Origin: a virus
IMG/VR virus record: IMGVR_UViG_3300037119_008521
Coordinates: 1-33,590 of that record
Strand: one strand, 5' to 3'
Length of the DNA stretch: 33,590 nt
In this document: one piece after another, positions 1-7,103 of the stretch
Position numbering within the stretch: position 1 is the stretch's first letter
Layout: each line of letters opens with the position of its first letter
Notes under the pieces: model-generated
The model's database searches: none
What the model was told of the DNA's origin: nothing
Seen by the model: the letters and a program-made list of their open reading frames with translations, nothing else
Program-made: the position numbers and the translations under genes

Positions 1-14
1 AAGCAAGGCTCACT

Positions 15-314
15 GTGGATAGTGGCGGTGAGGTGAAGAAGCTTCGTCACTCGATCCTCCTCGACCACCCGAAGACTGCCGAATCCGCATCGGATGCTGT
101 ATCCTCTATCGTGCTTGGGGCTGTGAAGAATCCGCCGGATGAAATTGAGACTGCAGAAAAACTTGCGGCATACCTCAAAGGTCTGCCAGTATCTGTGAGT
201 GTGAAACAGCGCGGTCTTAACGATGCTGGCTACATGCAGTACAACGTGTTCTTTAATGAGTCTAAGAACAAGGTTGAAGTGGCAAAAGCCGTACAGCAAT
301 CGGTTGTTTATTAA
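15..314 (+). CDS. Unknown protein, possibly the C-terminal part of a longer gene
   Basis: The frame is open to the left edge of the window, so this may be the end of a larger protein. A GTG at 15 preceded by AAGG six bases upstream could also be a true start, giving 99 residues. The product is mixed alpha/beta in composition with no signal peptide or membrane segment. A stretch near the middle (PPDEIETAEKLAAYL) looks helical and the end contains a QYNVFF strand. I do not recognise a family. It precedes the helicase and is followed by a strong hairpin, so it probably closes an upstream + strand operon of DNA-metabolism genes. Confidence 0.6.
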   Translation: MDSGGEVKKLRHSILLDHPKTAESASDAVSSIVLGAVKNPPDEIETAEKLAAYLKGLPVSVSVKQRGLNDAGYMQYNVFFNESKNKVEVAKAVQQSVVY

Positions 315-321
315 CTAGTTT

Positions 322-366
322 GTATCACCTGCTGGATAGGTTTGGTTTCTATCTGGTGGGTGATGC
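322..366 (+). terminator. Long stem-loop after the first gene, terminator-like
   Basis: Bases 322-340 can pair with 348-366 over 19 positions when G-U pairs are allowed, around a 7-base loop (TTTGGTT). The base of the stem is ATCACC against GGTGAT, and the upper part is GATAG against CTATC. It starts 8 bases after the stop codon at 314 and is followed by GCTCTTTTA, a weak U tract. It may be a Rho-independent terminator or a processing/regulatory hairpin. The pairing is seen directly; the function is inferred. The rest of 367-506 holds only AT-rich leader sequence before the helicase, with no gene that I can support. Confidence 0.55.
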
Positions 367-506
367 TCTTTTAGGAATGGGCTCTATTAGATGGTGCTAT
401 TTACAATAATTAAAAAAGGTCTCCCCCTTTGGATTTTGTCTAAGATGCATTGTTACAAATCATCAGCGCTCTAGGTAATAGAGTCCATCCTTAAGAGATT
501 TTCATC

Positions 507-2312
507 ATGAGTAAACAGCTTCGAGATTATCAAAGGCGTGCAGTGGATGTGCTGCGCGAACGCCTGCGCACAGGCCATGAGCGGCTCCTCCTTGTGGCAT
601 CTACGGGGAGCGGCAAGACCCGTATCTTCACCACCCTCATAGCCGAGATCCTTGGATCAACTAGTCCACACATGCGGGTGCTACTCGTGGTGACTAAAGA
701 AGCTTTGGTGCCACAGATTGAAGCGGAGCTTAAGGCAAGAGGTGTTGTTGATGTTGGCGTATATTGTGCAACACATAAGCGCTACGAGATTGATCGCCAG
801 ATTGTCGTTGGCACTTTGCAAAGTCTTGCACGCACAGCGGTTGGCAAGTTTGATCTAGTGATCTTTGATGAAGCGCATCGCCTTAATGACAAAGAAGATG
901 GGCAGTTCATGCCCATGTGGAACAAGATTAAAGAGGCGTCCCCTACGTGTAGGATCATTGGCGCTACGGCAACGCCATTCACTGGCGGAAGGTATATCTA
1001 CAATCGGCGCGGTGATACGGGCAGGTTCTTTCCAGATGTGACGTTCTCGATTGGTATCAAGGAGCTTACGAGGGATGGATATCTAGTGCCAGCGCATCTT
1101 GCAAGTGGGGCAAAGTCTGAGGTGTTTAGCATCGAAAAGCTCCGCTATGAGCCAGGTAAAGGTGACTATAGTGAAGGCACGCTTAACGCCATGGTCTCAG
1201 TATACTGGGATAAGATCATGAGCCAGGTTAAGGATGCGCTGCTTAGACTTGATGGCCGAAAGAAAGTGGCATGGGCCTGTATCAACATCACACATGCTGA
1301 GCGTGTGCGTGATGTGCTACTTGGAATGAAAGAGATCGCAACGTGCGTGCATTCCAAGATGGTGCGCCGTGATGAGGTGGCAGCGCTTGAGATGTTCACA
1401 AAGCGTGACGCACGTCATATGGTGTTTGTTACTAAGTTGTCGGAGGGGTTTGATTATCCACCCACTGATGCTGTTGTGCTAATGCGTCCGATGCGATCAC
1501 CCACACTGATGATTCAAACTATTGGCCGTGCGCTAAGAACGCATCCAGGGAAATTATCGGCAACCGTTTTAGATTACGGCCAAACGATTCGCCATTGCGG
1601 CTCACTTGACCGCCCAGTAGTGCAAGAAGACCTGCTACAGATGGTTGATGGCAAACTGAAGCGCCAGGATGTTGAAGATGCGGTGAACTACCGCGTGGTG
1701 ACATGCGATGCTTGCGGTCTGTTTAACTTTCTGTATGAAGGTGACAAGCTGCTATGTAAGAACTGCGGCGCTGTGATCGAGCTTGGATTTAGCAGTGTAC
1801 TTAGCCTTTCCACCACCTCGTTTACTGGTGAGTCACTATACTCATCTGAAGAGTGCGCCATCGACAGCCACTGGATAGATAGTCATTGGGTGCCTGTGGA
1901 GAACTTTAGAGTCGAGGTGCGCCTTCCGCATATCAAGGTCGTCTTTGATACACATGATCCACTACTTGGAACAGTGGTGACAGTTGCCAGTAGCATATGG
2001 CTGCCAAGTACTAAGGCTAAGTGGGCGATGCGAAACGCGATGCAGGCACGTATTCGAAGGCTCTTTGCGCCGCTGATGTTCGGTAGCCATCACTGTACGT
2101 TTCAAATGGTGCGCGATGTGCTTGATGCTGCTGGCAAGGGGATATCAATCATCAAGGCGCCAAGCTGGGCTTACGTTTATAAGAATCAAGAGAAGAGGTT
2201 TATCATCCGGTCATTCTCGTTTGATAAGCCTGAGGATAAGACCGAGATAGAGGATATTGCGGTACACGCAGAGCAGGGGGTATTGTTTGGACTCGATGAA
2301 AAGAAGGCTTAG
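507..2312 (+). CDS. SF2 (DEAD/DEAH-type) helicase with a zinc ribbon
   Basis: The 601-residue protein has the ordered motifs of a superfamily 2 helicase: a Q-like LRDYQ at 5-9, Walker A ASTGSGKT at 31-38, DEAH at 121-124, motif III GATATPF at 152-158, and motif VI QTIGRALR at 337-344. After the second RecA-like domain comes a four-cysteine zinc ribbon (C400, C403, C417, C420). A C-terminal region of about 170 residues that I do not recognise follows. The family unwinds or remodels branched DNA using ATP, and in phages it commonly sits with recombination and replication genes, as here. The start has AAGAGA eight bases upstream. The next gene begins inside its last codons, indicating translational coupling. 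Confidence 0.93.
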   Translation: MSKQLRDYQRRAVDVLRERLRTGHERLLLVASTGSGKTRIFTTLIAEILGSTSPHMRVLLVVTKEALVPQIEAELKARGVVDVGVYCATHKRYEIDRQIVVGTLQSLARTAVGKFDLVIFDEAHRLNDKEDGQFMPMWNKIKEASPTCRIIGATATPFTGGRYIYNRRGDTGRFFPDVTFSIGIKELTRDGYLVPAHLASGAKSEVFSIEKLRYEPGKGDYSEGTLNAMVSVYWDKIMSQVKDALLRLDGRKKVAWACINITHAERVRDVLLGMKEIATCVHSKMVRRDEVAALEMFTKRDARHMVFVTKLSEGFDYPPTDAVVLMRPMRSPTLMIQTIGRALRTHPGKLSATVLDYGQTIRHCGSLDRPVVQEDLLQMVDGKLKRQDVEDAVNYRVVTCDACGLFNFLYEGDKLLCKNCGAVIELGFSSVLSLSTTSFTGESLYSSEECAIDSHWIDSHWVPVENFRVEVRLPHIKVVFDTHDPLLGTVVTVASSIWLPSTKAKWAMRNAMQARIRRLFAPLMFGSHHCTFQMVRDVLDAAGKGISIIKAPSWAYVYKNQEKRFIIRSFSFDKPEDKTEIEDIAVHAEQGVLFGLDEKKA

Positions 2313-2694
2313 ACGTGATGGGGTGGTTCCACTCGTGGAATACAAGGAGATCAAGACTGATCACCGCAAGGAATCAGCCATCGAAAGGGACATACTAAGG
2401 TATTTAAACGATGGGGGTCGTTGTTATGCTTGGAAGGTACATAGCGTTGGGATGTTTGATAGCACTAGTGGTAATTTTCGTAAGAGCAGTCCATTTGCTG
2501 TTAATGGGATTTCCGATGTGATGGCAATACGTGAAACGCTTGTGCTGTTCTTGGAGATCAAGCGTCCGGGCGGCAAACAGTCAGGGGATCAAATCAAATT
2601 CATGAAAGCCATTCGCTCCAAAGGCGGCATCTATGAAGTGCTTACGTCGGTTGATGATGCTGAGGAGCTTATTGAGAAGGTGTTTGGAGTATGA
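2296..2694 (+). CDS. VRR-NUC domain nuclease
   Basis: This is a PD-(D/E)XK-type nuclease of the VRR-NUC class. The visible core is an N-terminal ESAIERDIL helix (E26/E30), GISDV at 71-75 (D74), then FLEIKRPGGKQS with E87 and K89 as the catalytic E-x-K pair and a glutamine-containing helix behind. The family cuts structured or branched DNA and in phages usually travels with a helicase, as here. The frame is open from 2257, but the ATG at 2296 fits the domain start. A TTG at 2287 preceded by AGGGGG six bases upstream is an equally good start. The gene overlaps the helicase end and its stop overlaps the next ATG. Confidence 0.88.
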   Translation: MKRRLRRDGVVPLVEYKEIKTDHRKESAIERDILRYLNDGGRCYAWKVHSVGMFDSTSGNFRKSSPFAVNGISDVMAIRETLVLFLEIKRPGGKQSGDQIKFMKAIRSKGGIYEVLTSVDDAEELIEKVFGV

Positions 2695-3254
2695 GTAGAA
2701 CTCAAAAATACAAAATGCCTGAATATAAAACATGGGCTGCAATCAAGCAGAGGTGCAGAGATCCTAATGTTAGATGCTTTGAAAGATATGGCGGACGTGG
2801 AATAAAGCTGTGTGAGCGCTGGCTTGTTTTTGAAAACTTCTACGCTGACATGGGTCCTCGACCCGAAGGATTCACTATTGAAAGAATAGATTTCAATGGC
2901 GATTACGAGCCAACAAACTGTAAGTGGATACCAGCTTCTGAGCAAGGCGCCAACAGAAGCGACAATAGGGTATTTGTATACAAGGGTGAAAAAATATCAA
3001 CAGTGAGGCTTTTGGCGCAAAAGCTCAACATCCCTTTTACAACAGTGCGCGGCAGACTTGGGCAAGGCTTTACCGTTGAACAAATAGCTGCCTATGGTAG
3101 CCCAAGGCCATCTCAAGTTTTTGTTAATGGCATTCTATTCAAAAACAAAAAAGAATTATGCAAACACTTTGGCATAACTTATAGCAACCTTTGCTCTAGG
3201 CTTTACACCAAAAAGATGTCGCTGGAGCAGGCGCTGGGACTGACTGATGTTTAA
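2691..3254 (+). CDS. HNH/AP2-like protein with NUMOD-type tail, probable free-standing homing endonuclease
   Basis: The N-terminal 90 residues match a pattern common in phage HNH- or AP2-like proteins: a W-I-RC helix, YGGRGI at 33-38, a CERW helix, DMGPRP at 53-58, ERID at 64-67 and NCKW at 76-79, then an EQ-N motif. The C-terminal half (about 95-187) holds two short helix-turn-helix-like modules (TVRLLAQKLNI and NKKELCKHFGI). These resemble the modular DNA-binding repeats (NUMOD) that follow homing nuclease domains. No clear catalytic histidine pair is visible, so the nuclease may be degenerate. The gene is visibly richer in A+T than the helicase and VRR-NUC genes beside it, which suggests later insertion. 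Its ends overlap both neighbours. Confidence 0.72.
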   Translation: MSRTQKYKMPEYKTWAAIKQRCRDPNVRCFERYGGRGIKLCERWLVFENFYADMGPRPEGFTIERIDFNGDYEPTNCKWIPASEQGANRSDNRVFVYKGEKISTVRLLAQKLNIPFTTVRGRLGQGFTVEQIAAYGSPRPSQVFVNGILFKNKKELCKHFGITYSNLCSRLYTKKMSLEQALGLTDV

Positions 3255-4041
3255 AATAAAAGAAAAAAAAGCTGCCAACGAAACATGGACCGCCGAGCGC
3301 CGCAAAGGAATAGGTGGCTCAGACTTGGCCCCCCTTATGGGCATCTCCCCATACCGCACAGCGTATAGCCTATGGCTTGAGAAAACTGGTAGAGTCACAC
3401 CACCAGATATATCTGGCTTGCCCCACGTACAAAGAGGTATCACAAATGAGCCCATCGCAAGAGCATTGTTTGAACAGCAGACCGGGAAAAATTTCAAACC
3501 TAAAAGTTGGGTCGTGCCTAATTCCCCTTGGCGTTGCAATGATGACGGGTACAACCACGACTTTGAGGCCATTTTTGAATGTAAAGTTCAAAGTAGAGCA
3601 AAACATGAGGCAACACAACGCGGTGAAGTCCCTGATCACTACCGCCTTCAATGCGAGTACAACCTTGCGGTTTCTAAAGCGAAGCTTTGTTATTTTGCAA
3701 GCTTTTGGCCAGAGACAGAAGAGTTGGCCGTCGTTGAGATTAGAGTAGATCTTGAACGCAGAGAAAAATTATTAGCCATCGTTTTAGATTGGTGGAATGA
3801 ACATGTCGTCAAAGATATCCCGCCCGCATTAACACCCAAGGACCGAATCGATCTGACAGATGAGTATGCGATGGCTCTGTGCCGTGAGTACAAAAGAGTA
3901 AAGGCGTTAGATGACGTAGACGAAAGCCTTCGCTTGCGCCTACACGAGTTAACCTCAGTTGCAAGGCCAAGCGTGGTCTGTGATGGCGTGACGATTACGA
4001 TGAGTTTTGATGGACATTACCGGATTACTATAAAGGATTAG
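3247..4041 (+). CDS. YqaJ-type viral recombinase exonuclease
   Basis: The 264-residue protein has the signatures of the YqaJ / lambda-exonuclease fold. These are GIGGSDLAPLMGISPY at 21-36, RGITNEP with E68, D100 in CNDDGY, the catalytic E111-x-K113 in FECKV, and Q135 in RLQCEYN. Such enzymes degrade one strand of dsDNA 5' to 3' so that a single-strand annealing protein can recombine the ends. The annealing partner is not recognised in this window and may lie upstream of base 1. The start overlaps the previous gene by 8 bases, so it belongs to the same operon as the helicase. Length is in the usual range. Confidence 0.9.
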   Translation: MFKIKEKKAANETWTAERRKGIGGSDLAPLMGISPYRTAYSLWLEKTGRVTPPDISGLPHVQRGITNEPIARALFEQQTGKNFKPKSWVVPNSPWRCNDDGYNHDFEAIFECKVQSRAKHEATQRGEVPDHYRLQCEYNLAVSKAKLCYFASFWPETEELAVVEIRVDLERREKLLAIVLDWWNEHVVKDIPPALTPKDRIDLTDEYAMALCREYKRVKALDDVDESLRLRLHELTSVARPSVVCDGVTITMSFDGHYRITIKD

Positions 4042-4238
4042 AACGTGGATTCGCGCTCTTCTTCGGGCTTTTTCATGTCGTTAGCTTTCTTCTCTTCGGC
4101 AGTGGCCTTAGATCCAAGAGCGCCCTTCATTGCTTGCCAGATTTTAGTGGCGTACTCTGGGGCTTTAGTTGCGCCTTTGGCCGCAGCTTCAGCGTTCTTT
4201 TGATCGACACCAGTTCCCTTACCCCAACCGTTAGACAT
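4038..4238 (-). CDS. Small charged protein encoded against the early operon
   Basis: The gene encodes 66 residues rich in Ala, Lys and Glu, starting MSNGWGKGTG and ending PEEERESTF, with a probable helix in the middle (PEYATKIWQAMKGALG). The family is unknown. The frame extends upstream to an ATG at 4286, but that part is antisense to the lysine-rich start of the neighbouring gene and looks artificial. The ATG at 4238 has no Shine-Dalgarno site. Instead a consensus TATAAT lies exactly 6 bases upstream with TTTACA 18 bases further, so a leaderless mRNA is likely. It overlaps the end of the exonuclease gene by 4 bases tail to tail and may be an independently expressed small virion or regulatory protein. 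Confidence 0.6.
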   Translation of the reverse strand: MSNGWGKGTGVDQKNAEAAAKGATKAPEYATKIWQAMKGALGSKATAEEKKANDMKKPEEERESTF

Positions 4239-4244
4239 AAGGAG

Positions 4245-4274
4245 ATTATAAACTATGAAACCTAAGATTGTAAA
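4245..4274 (-). promoter_or_regulatory. Sigma70-like promoter for the 4038-4238 gene
   Basis: Reading the - strand, TTTACA (4274-4269) and TATAAT (4250-4245) are separated by 18 bases. The -10 box ends 6 bases before the ATG at 4238, so transcription should start at or next to the start codon. The promoter lies inside the start of the opposing gene at 4255. Confidence 0.6.
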
Positions 4275-4470
4275 GAAGACCACCATTGAAGCACCAAAAG
4301 ACGTAGAGCCTGTGAGTGACTACTTCATCCCGCCTGGTTACAGTAGCCATGTGACGGCTCACCGCAGACTTGATTATATAAAATGCAGTGACCACAGCTA
4401 CACGAAGCGCGCGGAGATCGCGGCGCTCATCAAGTGGCTTGAGGCTCAGATGCCAACTCTTGCCGAGTAG
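4255..4470 (+). CDS. Small protein of unknown function
   Basis: The gene encodes 71 residues beginning MKPKIVKKTTIEAP, with a basic, flexible N-terminus and a C-terminal helix (RAEIAALIKWLEAQM). No membrane segment or known motif is visible. AAGGAG lies 10 bases upstream of the ATG and supports the start. It sits between the exonuclease and an HNH nuclease in the early + cluster. Its first 20 codons overlap the promoter of the opposing small gene, so the two may interfere transcriptionally. Confidence 0.65.
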   Translation: MKPKIVKKTTIEAPKDVEPVSDYFIPPGYSSHVTAHRRLDYIKCSDHSYTKRAEIAALIKWLEAQMPTLAE

Positions 4471-4483
4471 TGTCAATACGTGG

Positions 4484-4524
4484 CCCCCTCTAACTGATAT
4501 ATTTATATATGGGGCGTGAGGGGG
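4484..4524 (+). repeat. Inverted repeat flanking an AT palindrome, upstream of the HNH gene
   Basis: CCCCCTC (4484-4490) is the exact inverse of GAGGGGG (4518-4524), with an AT-rich stretch (ATATATTTATATAT) in between. An extended -10-like TGATATATT sits in the loop. The right arm covers the first codons of the HNH frame. It could be a hairpin controlling initiation of that gene or the scar of its insertion. Confidence 0.45.
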
Positions 4525-4926
4525 TTATTTGGCTTGGGAGTGCCGAGGGCTGTTTATAATTCTCTGATATCAAAGATGAAGCACTGTGCTTGTAGGCGCG
4601 GTAAAGAGTGGCACCTTACGAATGAGGATGTCATTGACCTGATGAAAATGGACTGCATGTTCTGCAGCAAACCCCCCTCTAATAAATACACATATGAGGA
4701 TAGCTACGTGCTGTTTTACTCTGGCATAGACCGGGTGGATAGCGGTGAAGGTTATACGTTTGAAAACACTGTGCCGTGCTGCAAAGTTTGCAACATGGTC
4801 AAAGGCGATATGGGGATTGAGGTGTTATGGCTGCATTTACTGAAGATGGTGATAACAATGAGCGAGTTATTTATGAGCTCGCAGACAAGAAAACTCGTTC
4901 GTCTTTTCAAAAAGCATTTGGATTAA
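4516..4926 (+). CDS. HNH endonuclease
   Basis: The 136-residue protein has a helix (CACRRGKEWHLTNED) typical of phage HNH nucleases that read 'rg-e-f-LT-ed'. It is followed by a zinc-binding C47-x2-C50, IDRVDSGEGYT at 71-81, and NTVPCCKVCNMVKGD with C89 and C92. It is probably a metal-dependent DNA nuclease, either free-standing or in packaging or recombination. The start is uncertain: GTG 4516, TTG 4534 (GAGGGGG nine bases upstream) or GTG 4540 are possible. The last 100 bases overlap the next gene in another frame. Confidence 0.8.
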   Translation: MRGLFGLGVPRAVYNSLISKMKHCACRRGKEWHLTNEDVIDLMKMDCMFCSKPPSNKYTYEDSYVLFYSGIDRVDSGEGYTFENTVPCCKVCNMVKGDMGIEVLWLHLLKMVITMSELFMSSQTRKLVRLFKKHLD

Positions 4927-5219
4927 AGATCAGGATCTCTAGGTACGACTATAAGATTATCTATTGCAAGCGCTTGGTTGAAGGGGGTGAACATTGCAGC
5001 GGCCTTGCGGACATGCGTGAGAAGAAGATCTATTTACTGGTGGGTCATGGAGATGAGCTGATTACATTTCTTCATGAGATCGCACATGCGGAGCTATGTG
5101 AGTCGGCGCTCACTGCTCGCCCTAGCTGGTGCCTTGAACTAGAGGAGCAGATCGTAGAGCTATGGGGCAGATCTATGGCTTCTTTTTTGGAGCACTTGTC
5201 GGCTTTGGGCTCGAAGTGA
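4827..5219 (+). CDS. Zincin-like metallopeptidase domain protein
   Basis: The 130-residue protein carries HEIAH at 83-87 inside TFLHEIAHAELCES, the zinc-binding helix of metallopeptidases. A second acidic helix (CLELEEQIVELW) follows, as in small phage zincin-like proteins that read 'liHE-lHa ... eE-v--la--l'. Before it is a strand pair (KIRISRYDYKIIYCKR and KKIYLLVG). Substrate unknown. The ATG has GAGG close upstream. Although it overlaps the HNH gene by 100 bases, the product is coherent from its first residues, so the overlap seems real. It ends the rightward early cluster and faces the leftward virion cluster. I see no clear terminator in 5220-5260. Confidence 0.72.
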   Translation: MAAFTEDGDNNERVIYELADKKTRSSFQKAFGLKIRISRYDYKIIYCKRLVEGGEHCSGLADMREKKIYLLVGHGDELITFLHEIAHAELCESALTARPSWCLELEEQIVELWGRSMASFLEHLSALGSK

Positions 5220-5260
5220 CGCGCGGCTTTTTGATGGCCGTGTACACGTTGAGCATTTGG

Positions 5261-5479
5261 CTATGCGTCCTTGTCGTCAAGGTCTTGTCTCTTTTTCTTG
5301 ATGTCGGCAATTGAGCTGATGACTTTGGCTTTGCCTTTGAGTTCAGCTACTGCCTTTGAATACATCTCAGGTTTTTTGATCTTTGCGTATTCGACTTCTT
5401 CGATCTTGCGTGCAAGGCATTCGATCTCGAACTTGTCGTCTTCTGCTTCTGATTCTTCTTTAACTTCGTCTTTAATCAT
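5261..5479 (-). CDS. Small acidic helical protein, last gene of the virion cluster
   Basis: The gene encodes 72 residues, very rich in Lys, Glu and Asp, starting MIKDEVKEESEAEDDKFEIE and predicted to be almost wholly helical or coiled-coil. AGGAG lies 7 bases upstream of the ATG, and the start overlaps the previous gene by 8 bases, so it is translated with the virion genes. No family recognised. Confidence 0.65.
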   Translation of the reverse strand: MIKDEVKEESEAEDDKFEIECLARKIEEVEYAKIKKPEMYSKAVAELKGKAKVISSIADIKKKRQDLDDKDA

Positions 5480-7103
5480 TGTGTGCTCCTTGTGATTTTA
5501 AATATTGTAACAGGCCTGCGGTAGTTGCTGCTGCAGGTACGCCGCCCAGTAAGGGGGCAGCGGATTCTAGGGCTCTACCGCCGTAGGTAGCCCCGCCCAT
5601 AAGGTTTAGATACTTAGCGCCTTGTTTACCAAGGTAGGCAAATGGTGAGAGAAGACCTGCCATTGCATCAACTTCAGTTACTGCGTTTTTATTGATTTCC
5701 TTAGTGGCTTCTCCAACAGCTTTCTTACGGCTTGAGAGTAGTGCTTCCCATTGCTTGTTAATGTCGCGTGCTTCACGCGCTAGTTTTGGCTCAACGGCTC
5801 TGATACCAGCTTGTTCTGATAGTCTTGCGCGACTGCCCACGGCTTTAAATAGTTCTGGTAGATCCTCATAGCCTTCTTTACCACGTAAATTATTGATGGC
5901 ACGTTTTGTCTCAGTCATCTTCGATACTGGCATTGCGGCACGGCCTGGGATGATGGTTTCTGTTAGTTGCGGCGTGAGTTCACCTGGAAGGAAAATATCG
6001 AGCTGATCTTTCGGTAGCACGCCAGTTTGTACGATCTCTTCATAGACGTTTGGCTGCGGGATACCTGCGGTCTTGGTGGTGTTTTCAAATAGATTGATTT
6101 GCTGCTTTGGAGTTTTGTATTGCCCAGCGCCCTCAACAAGAAGACCCGGTTGATCACCAATGATTTGTGTTGGGATTAAGTCGTCAGCAGCCGCGATTGT
6201 TTTTGACTGAAGAATAGGCGTATCAACCGCAGATAGAAGACTACCTTGAACTGGAGCCTGTCTTATAACCCGCTCAGCAATTGGCTTAGTATTCTCAATA
6301 ATTGGCGAGATTTGATTGATTAGATTCTGCGCTTGTTGTTTTGCAGCAGGCGGCAGGTTTGGTGCGTTGATGATTTTGTAAGCATCTCTGATGATGGGGT
6401 CAAACGCTTTTGCAGTATCGGCAGTAGCGCCCATGGCATCAGCTTGTTTAAGGATTTTGTTGTACCTTGTTCCAAGATCGTTAATGAGCTGAGTCGCAGT
6501 TTCATCCCACGCTTCAGCACCACCTTTAAAGCCGATGTTTCTAGCAACATCGCTCACAGTCTGCTTACCCTTCCCGGCAAGTTCAGCCGCACGGTCGAGT
6601 GCCTTAAAGCCTTTGCGGTAAAGCGCTTCACCACCACGAGTGGCAAGCTTGGTGCCGCCTTTAAAAGCACCTTTAACAAGTTGCGCTCCGCCGAATGGGT
6701 CTGTAGCGATATCGCCTAGAAACCCAGCGGCAGATCTAAGTGGGCCAGCTTCAAACCCAGCGCGTCCTAGATATTCACTTGTAGATGGCGCGTTACCTTG
6801 AAGTGCGGACTCAAGATCCTCGATTGATACGATGGATGCATCAGGGCCAAGAAGGTTAGATGTGCCAGCAAGGCCAGTGCGAACAAGGCCGCCAGCATAG
6901 TCAAGTGCCTTGCCAGTTCCCTCAAGCGCAAGCTCTCCCATACCGCGCCCTTTGTTACCAGCGTAGATCATAGCTTCTTCTTCTGGGGAGTACTGAGGCT
7001 TTGGCGCAAAGTCCATCTCAGGTTCATCATCAACAGCCGCTGCAGCGGCCTTAGCCTTTAACTGAAGATAACGATACCGCTCACGCTCTTCTTGTTCAGT
7101 CAT
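5472..7103 (-). CDS. Internal virion / ejection-type protein
   Basis: The 543-residue protein has a charged helical N-terminus (MTEQEERERYRYLQLKAKA), Gly/Ala-rich stretches (about 50-150) and long helical segments. Near the C-terminus a small-residue hydrophobic stretch (PLLGGVPAAATTAGLL) could insert in a membrane. This composition and the position at the distal end of the virion operon suit a protein packaged in the head and ejected with the DNA, as in short-tailed phages. No catalytic motif is seen. The ATG at 7103 overlaps the preceding TGA and has GGAG 8 bases upstream. The GTG at 7106 is less likely. Confidence 0.7.
   Translation of the reverse strand: MTEQEERERYRYLQLKAKAAAAAVDDEPEMDFAPKPQYSPEEEAMIYAGNKGRGMGELALEGTGKALDYAGGLVRTGLAGTSNLLGPDASIVSIEDLESALQGNAPSTSEYLGRAGFEAGPLRSAAGFLGDIATDPFGGAQLVKGAFKGGTKLATRGGEALYRKGFKALDRAAELAGKGKQTVSDVARNIGFKGGAEAWDETATQLINDLGTRYNKILKQADAMGATADTAKAFDPIIRDAYKIINAPNLPPAAKQQAQNLINQISPIIENTKPIAERVIRQAPVQGSLLSAVDTPILQSKTIAAADDLIPTQIIGDQPGLLVEGAGQYKTPKQQINLFENTTKTAGIPQPNVYEEIVQTGVLPKDQLDIFLPGELTPQLTETIIPGRAAMPVSKMTETKRAINNLRGKEGYEDLPELFKAVGSRARLSEQAGIRAVEPKLAREARDINKQWEALLSSRKKAVGEATKEINKNAVTEVDAMAGLLSPFAYLGKQGAKYLNLMGGATYGGRALESAAPLLGGVPAAATTAGLLQYLKSQGAHND

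Noticed and set aside
3314-3748. 144-codon + strand frame inside the YqaJ gene
   Set aside because: It overlaps the exonuclease core in another frame, and the exonuclease motifs prove the other frame.
4239-4286. Hydrophobic N-terminal extension of the 4038 gene, resembling a membrane helix
   Set aside because: The hydrophobic residues arise from antisense of lysine-rich codons in the neighbouring gene, and a promoter lies within this part.
5220-5260. Bidirectional terminator between the convergent early and virion clusters
   Set aside because: Only a 4-base stem (CGGC/GCCG) with a T run in the loop is present, which is too weak to support.
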